NCBI GenBank assembly: GCA_965230755.1
Contig: CBDDLT010000015.1
Location: 186,001 to 250,000 of the forward strand
Source of the DNA: DATFJT01 sp965230755
GTDB taxonomy: Bacteria; Bacteroidota; Bacteroidia; Chitinophagales; Saprospiraceae
Direction of reading: 5' to 3'
Length of the DNA stretch: 64,000 nt
The first letter of the stretch is position 1. The number at the start of each line of letters is the position of its first letter. Made by a program: the position numbers and the translations under genes. The notes below the pieces were generated by a model, which searched no databases, was not told the DNA's origin, and was given only the letters and a program-made list of their open reading frames with translations. This document shows, one piece after another, positions 17,072 to 26,056 of this stretch.

Positions 17072-20000
17072 CTAACGGATTAATGTAACATTTCCTTTTT
17101 CACTTAATATTTGACAACCTATCAATTCTAGAGACAGATAATAGGCATACACTTCTGATGGCACATCCACTCCTTTATGTTTTCCATCCCAGCCATTCAT
17201 AGGGTCATCATTGTCATAAATCAGATTTCCCCACCTGTTGTATATCTGAAAGGTCTTGATTTCGATAAAATCTTGAAAATCAGATCTCAAAATAACAGGT
17301 TCAAAGAAATCATTGTGATCATCACCATTTGGTGTAAATATATTGGGGACGGCATATACTCTATCTACTTCCGGTAAATCTATCTCCTTCGTCAAAGTAT
17401 CCGTACAGCTCATCAGTGAATCAAAGGCGATCAATCGCACCTCATAAGTGCCGCCTTCCGGAAATTCTACCCCTATCGGATCCTCTGAAAACTGATCTCC
17501 GCTGGGAAATGTCCAATCGAAAAAAGCTCCTCCTTCAGAGGTGTTATTAAAAAAGGCAAAGCCCTCGCAATAGTTCAGAGTATCCAATAACTCAAAATCA
17601 GCTTTTACATCTCCCACATTCAAAGGAATTTCGATGCTCAAATCACATCCCGTATCTTCAGCTTTCAAAATCAACCTCGCGGTAGAACTTTGTTTTCTAT
17701 CAAACCGATGCGTAATAGGGTTTTCATTTTCTACCGTTGTTCCGTCTCCAAAATCCCATTCGAAATTGGTTACATCGACATCATTGATCATTGTGAAGGT
17801 GATTTCATCACCAATGCATATGGTATCCTTATCTGCTATGGCCTCCCCTTCTGGTCCTACTAAAACGTAGGATCTGGAAGTAGTATCAGAGCAACCAAAC
17901 TGGGAATACACAATCAATTCGACCTCATGTTCTCCCTTAACAAAACCAATAGAAGGATTCTCTTCGGTAATAATCGTGCCGTCACTTAAGCGCCAAGCCC
18001 AATAACCAGGACCATCCAGAATAGAGTTATTATCGAAATTAATGATCCTGGGATGACAAAGCGGTTCCAGGCTATCTGCATCTGAGACAAATGCGGCTTC
18101 GGGAACATCAACTACTCTAATTTCTGTCGATAGCATACCAGAGCATCCACTGCTATCTTCCTCATAATTAAGCGATAAAGTAAACTCTCCTGATTGATCC
18201 ATTAAGACAGAATGCGACTGCCCCGTAAAATCACCATGATTATCCAGTTCCCAATCAAAATTTAAAAATGATCCTTGCTCCGTGTAGTCCATGGCCGTGA
18301 AACGCAAACTATCCCCAATACATAAAAACCTGGAGGGGTTAACGATCATACGTGAAACCGGTTCGTATACTTTTATTTTTTTCTCAAGGAATTCAGTACA
18401 TCCTACCACATCCTGAACGGTCAAATTAATGACTACCGTCGTATCCGTGAGAAGGTCGGAATTATCAAAATTTAATGTCGGTTCTTCACCCAAATGAATA
18501 TCCAGCCATTGATGAAACCGTATCGTCGTGTCAGCAGTGGTATTATTTACAGGTATGATCTCAGCTGGCAAACATATCATATCGGGTACTTCAAAGTCGA
18601 TATCAATACCAAACGATCTCGTTTTTTTACTTAAAGTATCCGTGCATCCATTGATGTCCTCGACGACCAAAGTAACCTCATGACTTCCACTAGGAAATGT
18701 AGTCTCAATAAAATCATCGGCGAGTTCCGTAGGGCGGCGAGTGGGAAGATACCACAGATAGCCTTTACAACAATCCGTATCGACATCTACACTATTTGAC
18801 GCATCTAGTTTATATTCTTCATTATTACATACAATAGAATCCAGTTCGAAATGGGCCTCTATATCTCTTATGTGAATGGTCTTTTCCTCGAAGGTCAATG
18901 GACATCCACTTTCTGTGTCGAAAGCTTCGAGCCGCACCTCATAATCTCCGGTGGTATCGAATGAATACACCAACTCACTTTGATTATAAATGCTATCATT
19001 CCCAAAAATCCACAACCATTGATCCGCATTAATGCTCGTATCAGAAAACATAACATTGAACGGGTCATCGCAATTGACCATATAGTTCATGTCTGCTTTG
19101 GCTCCACGAACTACAATCTTTTCTGTCAAAACCATTTGACTATAGCATCCATTGTATTCAACCACTCCAGTAACATCAAATTCACCAGGCGTATTAACAA
19201 ATTGATGTGTTGCGGTCGGACTCTTCCAGCAATGATTAAATCTTCCGTCATCGGTGTATAAGTGCCAAGCATCAATTCGATCATCAGTATTATTAAAGGT
19301 GACCGTGATAGAATCCATGATACAAATCTCGGTTTTATCCAAGGTAAAGTCGGGAGAAAGCGGTTCCCCAACTAGAATCCATACTCCGGCAGAGGTATCG
19401 ATACAACCGTCTTCATTGACAATAATATTCTTCACAAAATACTCTCCAGGATCAGTAAAAATATAGGAATGTGGATCAGGAGTTTGAAATGTTGCTCCGT
19501 CTCCCGTATCGTATAAATACTCGTAACTAATAATATCCGACCTGGAAACACTAGCATCTGAGAAAAGAACTTCCAAAGGTGCGCAACCTCTCGTCCTATT
19601 CGGTATAAAATGAGCGTTGGGCTTGCAAAAAATGAACATCATACTGTCTTCTCCGATACATCCATTCTCAGTTTCTATGAGCAGGTCAATAAAACTAGTA
19701 TCCGGTATATGCCAATACAGCGAATCTCGAACTTTGTCCGAAAAGCTGAACTGATTTTGCCTTTCGTTAGGCAAGGTTCGTCTATTACGCCTGTCATACC
19801 AATTGTAGTCTTCATAATCGCCTCGATTGGCTCTAACAGTAATCTCAATCGGATCTTCACAACGCTTCATCGGGTCTAATGTAAACGAGGCATCTACCTC
19901 CTCTACTTCCACCATAAATACAGTGTCCGCAATACAATTGACATCATCATAAGTCCTCAGTTCTATGGATTTGTTTCCAGGTGTATTAAATATCATCACT

Positions 20001-20923
20001 GGCGATTTTGTCCTTGAACCGTAAATGATACCACCCGGATCCATACTCCAAAGGTAGTTTCGGGTCAAACCGTTATTGACATAATCAATCGTGTCTCCAA
20101 TGCATACAATTTCGGGAAACTCAACATCTATTTTGGGACGTCCTACTGAAACGGCTATCTCATAAGTACTTGTGCAGCCCTCACTATTGGTTACCGATAA
20201 TTCTATCGTATAATTTCCTTCATTATCGTAAGTGATACTGCCTGGATCGTAGTCACTGGAAGTTCTGCCATCACCAAAATCCCATCTATATTCATAAGAA
20301 GCGTCGAATTCCGTGGTATTGACCAATGTAAAATCAGCCGGAACATCACAGGCTCCTGTCTTATTGATATTGAATCCTGCTTGAACTCCGGCGACCGCTA
20401 TATATTCTATAAAAGATTCTGTTTTATTGCACTCGGTGAGATTGGTAGTTATTTCCAGAAAAACATCATAGTTGCCGGAATTAGAATAAGTATGGGTGGG
20501 ATTGGCCAAGGTTGATTGATTCCCATCTCCGAAAGACCACAAATATCCCGTAATACTTAATGCCGGATCTAAAATTACATTCGAACTAAAGTCTACCTCC
20601 AGAGGACTGCAACCAGATCTAGGATCTCCTGTAATTTCAATTACCGGATCCGGATAGACCGTAATCTCTAAAAAGCCTTTTATTACTCCTGAAGGACCTT
20701 CAAAAAGCCGAACAGTGTACACTCCGGGATTGGTAAAAATATGTTCTGGGTTTTGATCTGTCGAACTGGTTCCATTGTCTCCAAAATCCCAGTAATAATC
20801 GCTTAAATTCGAAGCTTCGAATTGCACCTTTAAAGGACTACAACCAGCCGTAACATCTGCGGTCTGTCCAAGAGATAAATTGTGTATCAGAATTGCGCCG
20901 AAGAAAATAATTAATGCTCTCAT
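17072..20923 (-). CDS. PKD-repeat surface protein with T9SS type B (gliding-motility CTD) sorting domain
   Basis: A 1283-residue secreted protein. A signal peptide (1-19, ending SLGQ) leads into a series of PKD-type beta-sandwich modules, recognisable by repeated YxWDFGDG-like motifs (for example YYWDFGDNGT near 43, YLWSFGDGN near 127, YRWDFGDG near 212, FEWDFGDGT near 1070). The C-terminal 90 residues carry VPNIFTPNGDDHNDFF, FQIYNRWGNLIY and WDGKHKG, the type B T9SS domain. Such proteins are large adhesins moved through the type IX system with help of a PorP/SprF partner; that partner is encoded two genes upstream in the same operon. Only three bases separate it from the upstream M43 protease gene. 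Confidence 0.92.
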   Translation of the reverse strand: MRALIIFFGAILIHNLSLGQTADVTAGCSPLKVQFEASNLSDYYWDFGDNGTSSTDQNPEHIFTNPGVYTVRLFEGPSGVIKGFLEITVYPDPVIEITGDPRSGCSPLEVDFSSNVILDPALSITGYLWSFGDGNQSTLANPTHTYSNSGNYDVFLEITTNLTECNKTESFIEYIAVAGVQAGFNINKTGACDVPADFTLVNTTEFDASYEYRWDFGDGRTSSDYDPGSITYDNEGNYTIELSVTNSEGCTSTYEIAVSVGRPKIDVEFPEIVCIGDTIDYVNNGLTRNYLWSMDPGGIIYGSRTKSPVMIFNTPGNKSIELRTYDDVNCIADTVFMVEVEEVDASFTLDPMKRCEDPIEITVRANRGDYEDYNWYDRRNRRTLPNERQNQFSFSDKVRDSLYWHIPDTSFIDLLIETENGCIGEDSMMFIFCKPNAHFIPNRTRGCAPLEVLFSDASVSRSDIISYEYLYDTGDGATFQTPDPHSYIFTDPGEYFVKNIIVNEDGCIDTSAGVWILVGEPLSPDFTLDKTEICIMDSITVTFNNTDDRIDAWHLYTDDGRFNHCWKSPTATHQFVNTPGEFDVTGVVEYNGCYSQMVLTEKIVVRGAKADMNYMVNCDDPFNVMFSDTSINADQWLWIFGNDSIYNQSELVYSFDTTGDYEVRLEAFDTESGCPLTFEEKTIHIRDIEAHFELDSIVCNNEEYKLDASNSVDVDTDCCKGYLWYLPTRRPTELADDFIETTFPSGSHEVTLVVEDINGCTDTLSKKTRSFGIDIDFEVPDMICLPAEIIPVNNTTADTTIRFHQWLDIHLGEEPTLNFDNSDLLTDTTVVINLTVQDVVGCTEFLEKKIKVYEPVSRMIVNPSRFLCIGDSLRFTAMDYTEQGSFLNFDWELDNHGDFTGQSHSVLMDQSGEFTLSLNYEEDSSGCSGMLSTEIRVVDVPEAAFVSDADSLEPLCHPRIINFDNNSILDGPGYWAWRLSDGTIITEENPSIGFVKGEHEVELIVYSQFGCSDTTSRSYVLVGPEGEAIADKDTICIGDEITFTMINDVDVTNFEWDFGDGTTVENENPITHRFDRKQSSTARLILKAEDTGCDLSIEIPLNVGDVKADFELLDTLNYCEGFAFFNNTSEGGAFFDWTFPSGDQFSEDPIGVEFPEGGTYEVRLIAFDSLMSCTDTLTKEIDLPEVDRVYAVPNIFTPNGDDHNDFFEPVILRSDFQDFIEIKTFQIYNRWGNLIYDNDDPMNGWDGKHKGVDVPSEVYAYYLSLELIGCQILSEKGNVTLIR

Positions 20924-20926
20924 ATC

Positions 20927-21682
20927 CTACCAGTTTAATTGACTTGCGCTTAAAATTCCATTGGCCATCATTAAGTATTGGCCCCGGGTAAATCCGCAGT
21001 CTTGACCGTAATAGGACATGATATTGCCTACATCGGGTTGATAATATTCCCCATTGGCATCTTTTTTTTCCGAGACGAAAATGCATCCTTCTAAGTATTT
21101 GTGATTATCTCCTTGGACATAGGGATCTGCTGGGGTATCACAAATTCTATCCCCTGCTGTTTCGCAATTAGAGCCATCTACAAGCTCAACACCACCACCC
21201 TCAAAAGTATGGGATAGACCGAAAAAATGCCCAAGTTCATGAGTTAAAGCGCCAAGTCCGCGGAGATAAATGTCCGCATTGGTAACTCCGCCAACACTGC
21301 CTGCACAAAGTCCTCCTATCCAATCTTCTAGCAAAGTATCAGTAAGTAAGTATAAGTTGATTCTATTGTCGTCATTGTATAGCGTGGCAACTTCGCTGAG
21401 TTCATTCCTTGGAAGAAGTTTGTTATAGTTATAGTTGTAGACTGTGTCACTAAAGCATCTCGAAAAGGAGACGCAAATAGGAGCAAAATATTTATTGGCC
21501 GTTGATATTGCACCATCCAGGGCTTCCATAGTATGGGTTGTTCTCAAACTGTCATAAATGGCATGTACCACAAGGTTATAATGCTTGTCGAGGCAGGGCA
21601 GATCCTTGTCTGTTGTGTGAAGTTCCTGTGCCGAGCATAAGACCAGGGAAACCAAAAATAAAAATGTGATTAGCGATTTCAT
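20927..21682 (-). CDS. Secreted M43 (pappalysin-like) zinc metalloprotease
   Basis: A 251-residue exported protease. Signal peptide to about residue 18, then a compact metzincin domain with the canonical HELGHFFGLSH (H148, E149, H152, H158) and a Met-turn NIMSYYG (M222). Cys-rich CETAGDRICDTPADP follows the zinc site as in M43 enzymes. Unlike the longer M43 protein at 9.3 kb it has no repeats and no visible sorting domain, so it may stay in the periplasm or outer face. It lies between PorP/SprF (11-base gap) and the type B adhesin (3-base gap), which suggests processing of the adhesin or its targets. Confidence 0.9.
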   Translation of the reverse strand: MKSLITFLFLVSLVLCSAQELHTTDKDLPCLDKHYNLVVHAIYDSLRTTHTMEALDGAISTANKYFAPICVSFSRCFSDTVYNYNYNKLLPRNELSEVATLYNDDNRINLYLLTDTLLEDWIGGLCAGSVGGVTNADIYLRGLGALTHELGHFFGLSHTFEGGGVELVDGSNCETAGDRICDTPADPYVQGDNHKYLEGCIFVSEKKDANGEYYQPDVGNIMSYYGQDCGFTRGQYLMMANGILSASQLNW

Positions 21683-21693
21683 TTACAATTACT

Positions 21694-22737
21694 TTAGAGT
21701 CTAGGACAAAAAATAAATGGATTTACATTGGGTTCCTTTGGAATCAATATGGTCTTTAAAAAGCCTAATTCAATGGCCCCATAATAATTGGTATAGGTAG
21801 CGGCTTGAGAAATGGTCATATCGTAGGTAACACCTATTTCCCATCCGGAAAGGCCCAAACCCAGCATAAACTGCAGGGCATCCTGCAGCCTATAACCCAA
21901 GCCGTAATACAGAATCAGAGCGTCTCTCTTTTTTCTATCCATCGAATGTATCATTCTGAACTGGGGCATGGCCACAAATGCACTTCCGCCAACACTAGTG
22001 ACAATTCCAAGAGAATAACTCAACTGATCGTGCACCGGAACTACCGCATTGGCGAAGAGATTAAACCTTTTCGGTTTGTTATTTCCTGTTCTCAATCCAT
22101 CCCACTCTGAAGAGTTAGAATGATAAAAAGCCATACCGTAACTCAAGATTGATTCATTGGGTAAAACATGTTGGGCGGATAATCCAAAGCTCAATCCGTT
22201 CGAACTTCCAGCCAAATCTCCTAACCTATTGCGATCGAAATTATTGGAGCTTCCTCTCAGATCACTAGAAAAAATTGCCTTGGATCGATCAAGTTCTCTT
22301 CTCGCTGTAGAGTATTGTACACCCAAGCTAATTACATTCTCATAATCCTTATCTACTACAAAATGATAAGCATAGGTGAAGCTTAAGGCCTGCTGTAGAA
22401 CTTCAAGATCACCGGCCTGATCCCGAAAAATACAGGCACCTATGGTCGACCAATCTCCCTCTGTGAATCCCGAACTAAATGAATATTCACCAAAAATTTG
22501 TTGGGTCTGATATGGTTTCACTATAAAATTACTGAACTGACTGCGATAGGAAGCACCGAATCTAACATCTCCTTGGAACATGCCCACAGTAGCCGGAGAA
22601 AGCCAATGTGGCGCATAGGCATAATTACTTTGGTGAACGTCCTGACCTAATAAAGAATGAAATAGGCAACACAGGTTAAAAATCGATACTAGGAGGACGA
22701 TTTGTACATTTTTCTTTCCGATCATATTTGTCAGCAA
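21694..22737 (-). CDS. PorP/SprF family type IX secretion outer-membrane protein
   Basis: A 347-residue beta-barrel of the PorP/SprF family. A signal peptide ends near LLGQ (about 31), followed by the family's QSNYAYAPHWLSPATVG and FGASYRSQFSNF stretches and amphipathic strands to the end. A second ATG at 22725 is an equal start candidate. PorP/SprF proteins assist surface delivery and anchoring of type B sorting-domain cargo; here the cargo gene is in the same operon. It heads the unit PorP-M43 protease-adhesin. About 160 bases with no gene separate it from dihydroorotase upstream on the same strand. Confidence 0.92.
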   Translation of the reverse strand: MLTNMIGKKNVQIVLLVSIFNLCCLFHSLLGQDVHQSNYAYAPHWLSPATVGMFQGDVRFGASYRSQFSNFIVKPYQTQQIFGEYSFSSGFTEGDWSTIGACIFRDQAGDLEVLQQALSFTYAYHFVVDKDYENVISLGVQYSTARRELDRSKAIFSSDLRGSSNNFDRNRLGDLAGSSNGLSFGLSAQHVLPNESILSYGMAFYHSNSSEWDGLRTGNNKPKRFNLFANAVVPVHDQLSYSLGIVTSVGGSAFVAMPQFRMIHSMDRKKRDALILYYGLGYRLQDALQFMLGLGLSGWEIGVTYDMTISQAATYTNYYGAIELGFLKTILIPKEPNVNPFIFCPRL

Positions 22738-22897
22738 GCGCTGTGTTTGTATTTATAAGATGCTGTGAGCGACCAATTCGCTGCAAATTCAATTAAAATT
22801 TTCGCGAAGGTCTCTTCATGGCTGTATTTTATACTAGTATCAACACTACGGCACTATAAATTAAACCGTATTTTAGGGTAAACGCTGCACCTAAAGA

Positions 22898-24229
22898 TTA
22901 ATTTCGATTAAACTTTAATCGCATTCCTTTCGGCTCTCCAAGAAAACTTCCATGATCATAGACCAAACGGCCATTGATAAAAGTTTTCAACACCCTTCCT
23001 TTGAGTTTATGGTTTTCCAGGTTGCTCCAATTGCATTTATAGTGAATATTGGATTTTCTAGGCATCCAAACTCGGTTTTCATCAAACAAAACCATATCTG
23101 CCATCTTACCTTCATCCAAATAACCTCGGTCTCCAATGTCAAAAAGCTCCGCAGGAGCATGGCACATCTTTTCTACCATCTTCTCCAAACTAATACGTCC
23201 CCTGTGGTAATGTTGTAACATCATGGCAAGGCTGTGTTGAACCAGAGGGAGCCCTGAAGGAGCATCCCAATAGCTTTTCGATTTTTCCTCCCAAGTGTGC
23301 GGCGCATGATCGGTGGCCACTACATCGAGCACGTCATCCATCAGAGCTTTCCAGAGTGCTTTTTGGTCCGAAGCGGATTTTATCGCAGGATTGCATTTAA
23401 TTCCATTTCCATACATAGCATAATCCTCATCAGAATAGCTCAAATGATGAACGCAAACTTCCGAAGTAATATGCTTGTCTTTGATGGGGCCTTTTTCAAA
23501 TAATTCCAACTCTTTTGCCGTGCTTATATGCAGAATATGTAACCTGGTTTTATATTTTTTTGCCATTTCAACCGCCTTAGAACTAGAGAGATAGCAGGCT
23601 TCTACATCTCGAACTTTGGGATGCAATTCCGCCTCTGCATCCAGTCCAAATTGATTTTTGTATAGATCCATTTGTTTGCGCACCCTAGGTTCGTCTTCGC
23701 AGTGAGTAGCAATGAGAAAATCGACATCACGAAAATAGGATTCCAGAATGCGCTCTTCGTCCACCAACATATTTCCAGTACTGGAGCCCATGAATATTTT
23801 AACTCCACAGACTTCATTTTTGTCTGTTTTCATGACCTCTTCATAATTATCGTTGGATGCACCCATGAAAAATGAGTAATTGCACCAAGAATTTGTTTTG
23901 GCTATATCGTACTTATCTAGAAGTAATTCCTGAGTAATGGCCGACGGCTTAGTATTTGGCATTTCCATATACGAGGTCGTTCCACCCGCAACAGCTGCCC
24001 TACTCTCAGTATATATATTCGCCTTGTGTGTTAATCCGGGTTCGCGAAAATGCACTTGATCATCAATGATTCCAGGCATAAGATAATTCCCGCTAGCATC
24101 AATCTCTTTCGTAGCAGAATCTATCTGCGGCGAAATTTTTTCAATTCGACCTTCCGACACCAATACATCTCCCTCTATTACTTCGCCTCTATTGATGATT
24201 CTGGCGTTTTTTATAGTGTACTTTTCCAT
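22898..24229 (-). CDS. pyrC: Dihydroorotase
   Basis: A 443-residue amidohydrolase that closes carbamoyl-aspartate to dihydroorotate in pyrimidine synthesis. Metal and substrate residues are intact: DDQVHFREPG (H58-62 region), carboxylated-lysine site GVKIFMGSSTG (K144), ATHCED (H176), LHILHIST (H231, H234) and ATDHAPH (D307). The class and length fit the dihydroorotase form common in Bacteroidota rather than allantoinase or hydantoinase. Divergent from the coiled-coil/PspA-like pair, with a 229-base intergenic region that shows no clear promoter motif to me. Confidence 0.92.
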   Translation of the reverse strand: MEKYTIKNARIINRGEVIEGDVLVSEGRIEKISPQIDSATKEIDASGNYLMPGIIDDQVHFREPGLTHKANIYTESRAAVAGGTTSYMEMPNTKPSAITQELLLDKYDIAKTNSWCNYSFFMGASNDNYEEVMKTDKNEVCGVKIFMGSSTGNMLVDEERILESYFRDVDFLIATHCEDEPRVRKQMDLYKNQFGLDAEAELHPKVRDVEACYLSSSKAVEMAKKYKTRLHILHISTAKELELFEKGPIKDKHITSEVCVHHLSYSDEDYAMYGNGIKCNPAIKSASDQKALWKALMDDVLDVVATDHAPHTWEEKSKSYWDAPSGLPLVQHSLAMMLQHYHRGRISLEKMVEKMCHAPAELFDIGDRGYLDEGKMADMVLFDENRVWMPRKSNIHYKCNWSNLENHKLKGRVLKTFINGRLVYDHGSFLGEPKGMRLKFNRN

Positions 24230-24458
24230 CTCGAATTTTTAATTTAAATCAAGATAAGAATTAAATAAAATCTGATCCATTCTGGGACCACTTCTCTAAA
24301 AACTTAATGCAGTATTGGGTCGAATGTGACATTATCAAATCGATTGTTGGTGGCCAATTTTTTCCATTTGATCGATATTAATGCTAATAATATCTTACAA
24401 TCATCTATTATTGTTAATTATTTTCTATTTTCCCATTTGATTTTAATGAAATATAAGA

Positions 24459-25001
24459 ATGGATCTAATTGAGCTATTTCGCACTGAGAATTCTGATGAA
24501 AAAAGCCTATCTTTTATAGTTAATGCCCTAGAAAAAAGTAATTTACAGGGCTTTGATTATTTGGAATTTATTCAGGCAGTTGAAAAATTGAAGAATCTTC
24601 CCATGGAAGAAGAACTGGCTTTTAGATCTGCTTTTTCTACCGTTAGTACTGTAGGTTTAGACAAAGCAAGTTTGCTTGAAACCAGTCAATATTATCTGGA
24701 AGTTCTTCAAAAAGAAAGAAAAGTTTTTAAACAAAGCGTAGAGGATAGAAGGTTAATTAAGATAGAAAGACAAAAAAGAAGAATTGAGTCTTTGGAAAAA
24801 GAGGTGGAAAGCTTGAAGAAAAGAATAGAAGAATTGCAACTCAAAATAAATGACTATAATCAGGAGCAAGAAGAAATAAAACAATCTCTAGGTGCAGAGG
24901 AAGAAAAAATCTTTTTGACAGAGAAGATATTCGATGAAACCATCGAGTCCGTTATCTCTAAAATTGAATCTGATATTAAATTAATAAGAAACGTAATATA
25001 A
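24459..25001 (+). CDS. Coiled-coil protein of unknown function, partner of the PspA-like membrane protein
   Basis: A 180-residue cytoplasmic protein with no signal peptide. The N-terminal 85 residues look helical and acidic (MEEELAFRSAF is distinctive) and residues about 88-180 are a long charged coiled coil (IERQKRRIESLEKEVES and following). I do not recognise a family. It ends five bases before the PspA-like membrane protein, so the two are very probably co-expressed and may form one complex. The layout, a soluble coiled coil with a membrane-tethered one, recalls stress-response membrane-remodelling pairs; this is inference. Confidence 0.7.
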   Translation: MDLIELFRTENSDEKSLSFIVNALEKSNLQGFDYLEFIQAVEKLKNLPMEEELAFRSAFSTVSTVGLDKASLLETSQYYLEVLQKERKVFKQSVEDRRLIKIERQKRRIESLEKEVESLKKRIEELQLKINDYNQEQEEIKQSLGAEEEKIFLTEKIFDETIESVISKIESDIKLIRNVI

Positions 25002-25006
25002 ATTAT

Positions 25007-26053
25007 ATGGCAAATCCTAATTATCCCCAAAAGAGAAAATCATTTTGGCAGCGTCCCGAAGGAGTTACGGGAACGATCTTTTTGTTGGCCATTCTGGGAG
25101 GTTTGGCGTATGTGGTGATGACTTTCGGCAGTTTTATCCTCGGTCTTCTCTCCACAGGTTTGGGCATTGCCGCAGTGGCTGTTGTTCTTGGTTTGTTGAT
25201 ATACATGGCTCTGGATCCTAAGGCCAGAGCGGTCATCGGCTATATGTATAAATCCGTTATGCGATGGATAACCGGTATTTTCATCACCATTGATCCTATC
25301 GGGGTACTTAAAAATTATGTTGACGACCTGCAAAATAATCTTGAAAAGATGGGCAAGCAAATCGGTTCGCTTCGAGGTCAAATGAGAAAAATGCAAGATC
25401 TCATGAACAGCAATAAGAAGGAAATGGACCAGAGTATGCAAATGGCAAGCCTTGCTAAAAGAGATGGACGGGAAAAACAAATGTTGTTGGCAACTAGAAA
25501 AGCCGCTAGACTAAAAGAGACCAACGGAAAGTATCAGGCTCTTCACACTCGAATGGAAATTCTTTACAGAGTATTGACCAAGATGTATCAAAACTCTGAA
25601 ATCCTTCTGGAAGACACCAAAGACCAGGTTAAACTAAAGGAGCAAGAAAGGAAAGCCATCAGAACTTCTCACTCTGCTATGAAATCTGCCATGAGTGTAA
25701 TCACTGGTAACAAAGATCAAAGGGCGATGTTTGATCAAGCTTTGGAAGTCATTGCCGATGACGTCGCGAACAAAGTTGGTGAGATGGAGCGCTTCATGGA
25801 ATTGAGTTCTACCTTCATGGATTCTATTGACTTACAGAATGGAGTGTTCGAAGAAGAAGGACTTAAGATGTTGGAGAAGTGGGAGAAGGAAAGTACGCTT
25901 ATCCTATTGGGAGAAACCAAGAGTCAACTTCTTGAGGAAGGTAAGAGCAATATATTTGACGATATTGAAAAGACCAAGGAGAAGGAGGTTCTGGTTCAGA
26001 GAAAACACAAATCAGATACTGGAGGAAACAAGTATGACGAGCTTTTTGAGTAA
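25007..26053 (+). CDS. Membrane-anchored PspA/IM30-like coiled-coil protein
   Basis: A 348-residue protein. Two tight membrane helices (about 22-44 and 46-69) form a hairpin anchor after a short basic head. From about residue 95 the protein is almost entirely helical and charged; DPIGVLKNYVDDLQNNLEKM followed by QIGSLRGQMRKMQ resembles the PspA/IM30 (ESCRT-III-like) start, and the long helices to about 260 fit. A loose acidic tail ends in KYDELFE. PspA proteins stabilise stressed inner membranes. The fused membrane hairpin is not part of classic PspA. Cotranscribed with the 24459 coiled-coil gene. Family assignment is moderate. Confidence 0.6.
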   Translation: MANPNYPQKRKSFWQRPEGVTGTIFLLAILGGLAYVVMTFGSFILGLLSTGLGIAAVAVVLGLLIYMALDPKARAVIGYMYKSVMRWITGIFITIDPIGVLKNYVDDLQNNLEKMGKQIGSLRGQMRKMQDLMNSNKKEMDQSMQMASLAKRDGREKQMLLATRKAARLKETNGKYQALHTRMEILYRVLTKMYQNSEILLEDTKDQVKLKEQERKAIRTSHSAMKSAMSVITGNKDQRAMFDQALEVIADDVANKVGEMERFMELSSTFMDSIDLQNGVFEEEGLKMLEKWEKESTLILLGETKSQLLEEGKSNIFDDIEKTKEKEVLVQRKHKSDTGGNKYDELFE

Positions 26054-26056
26054 GTT

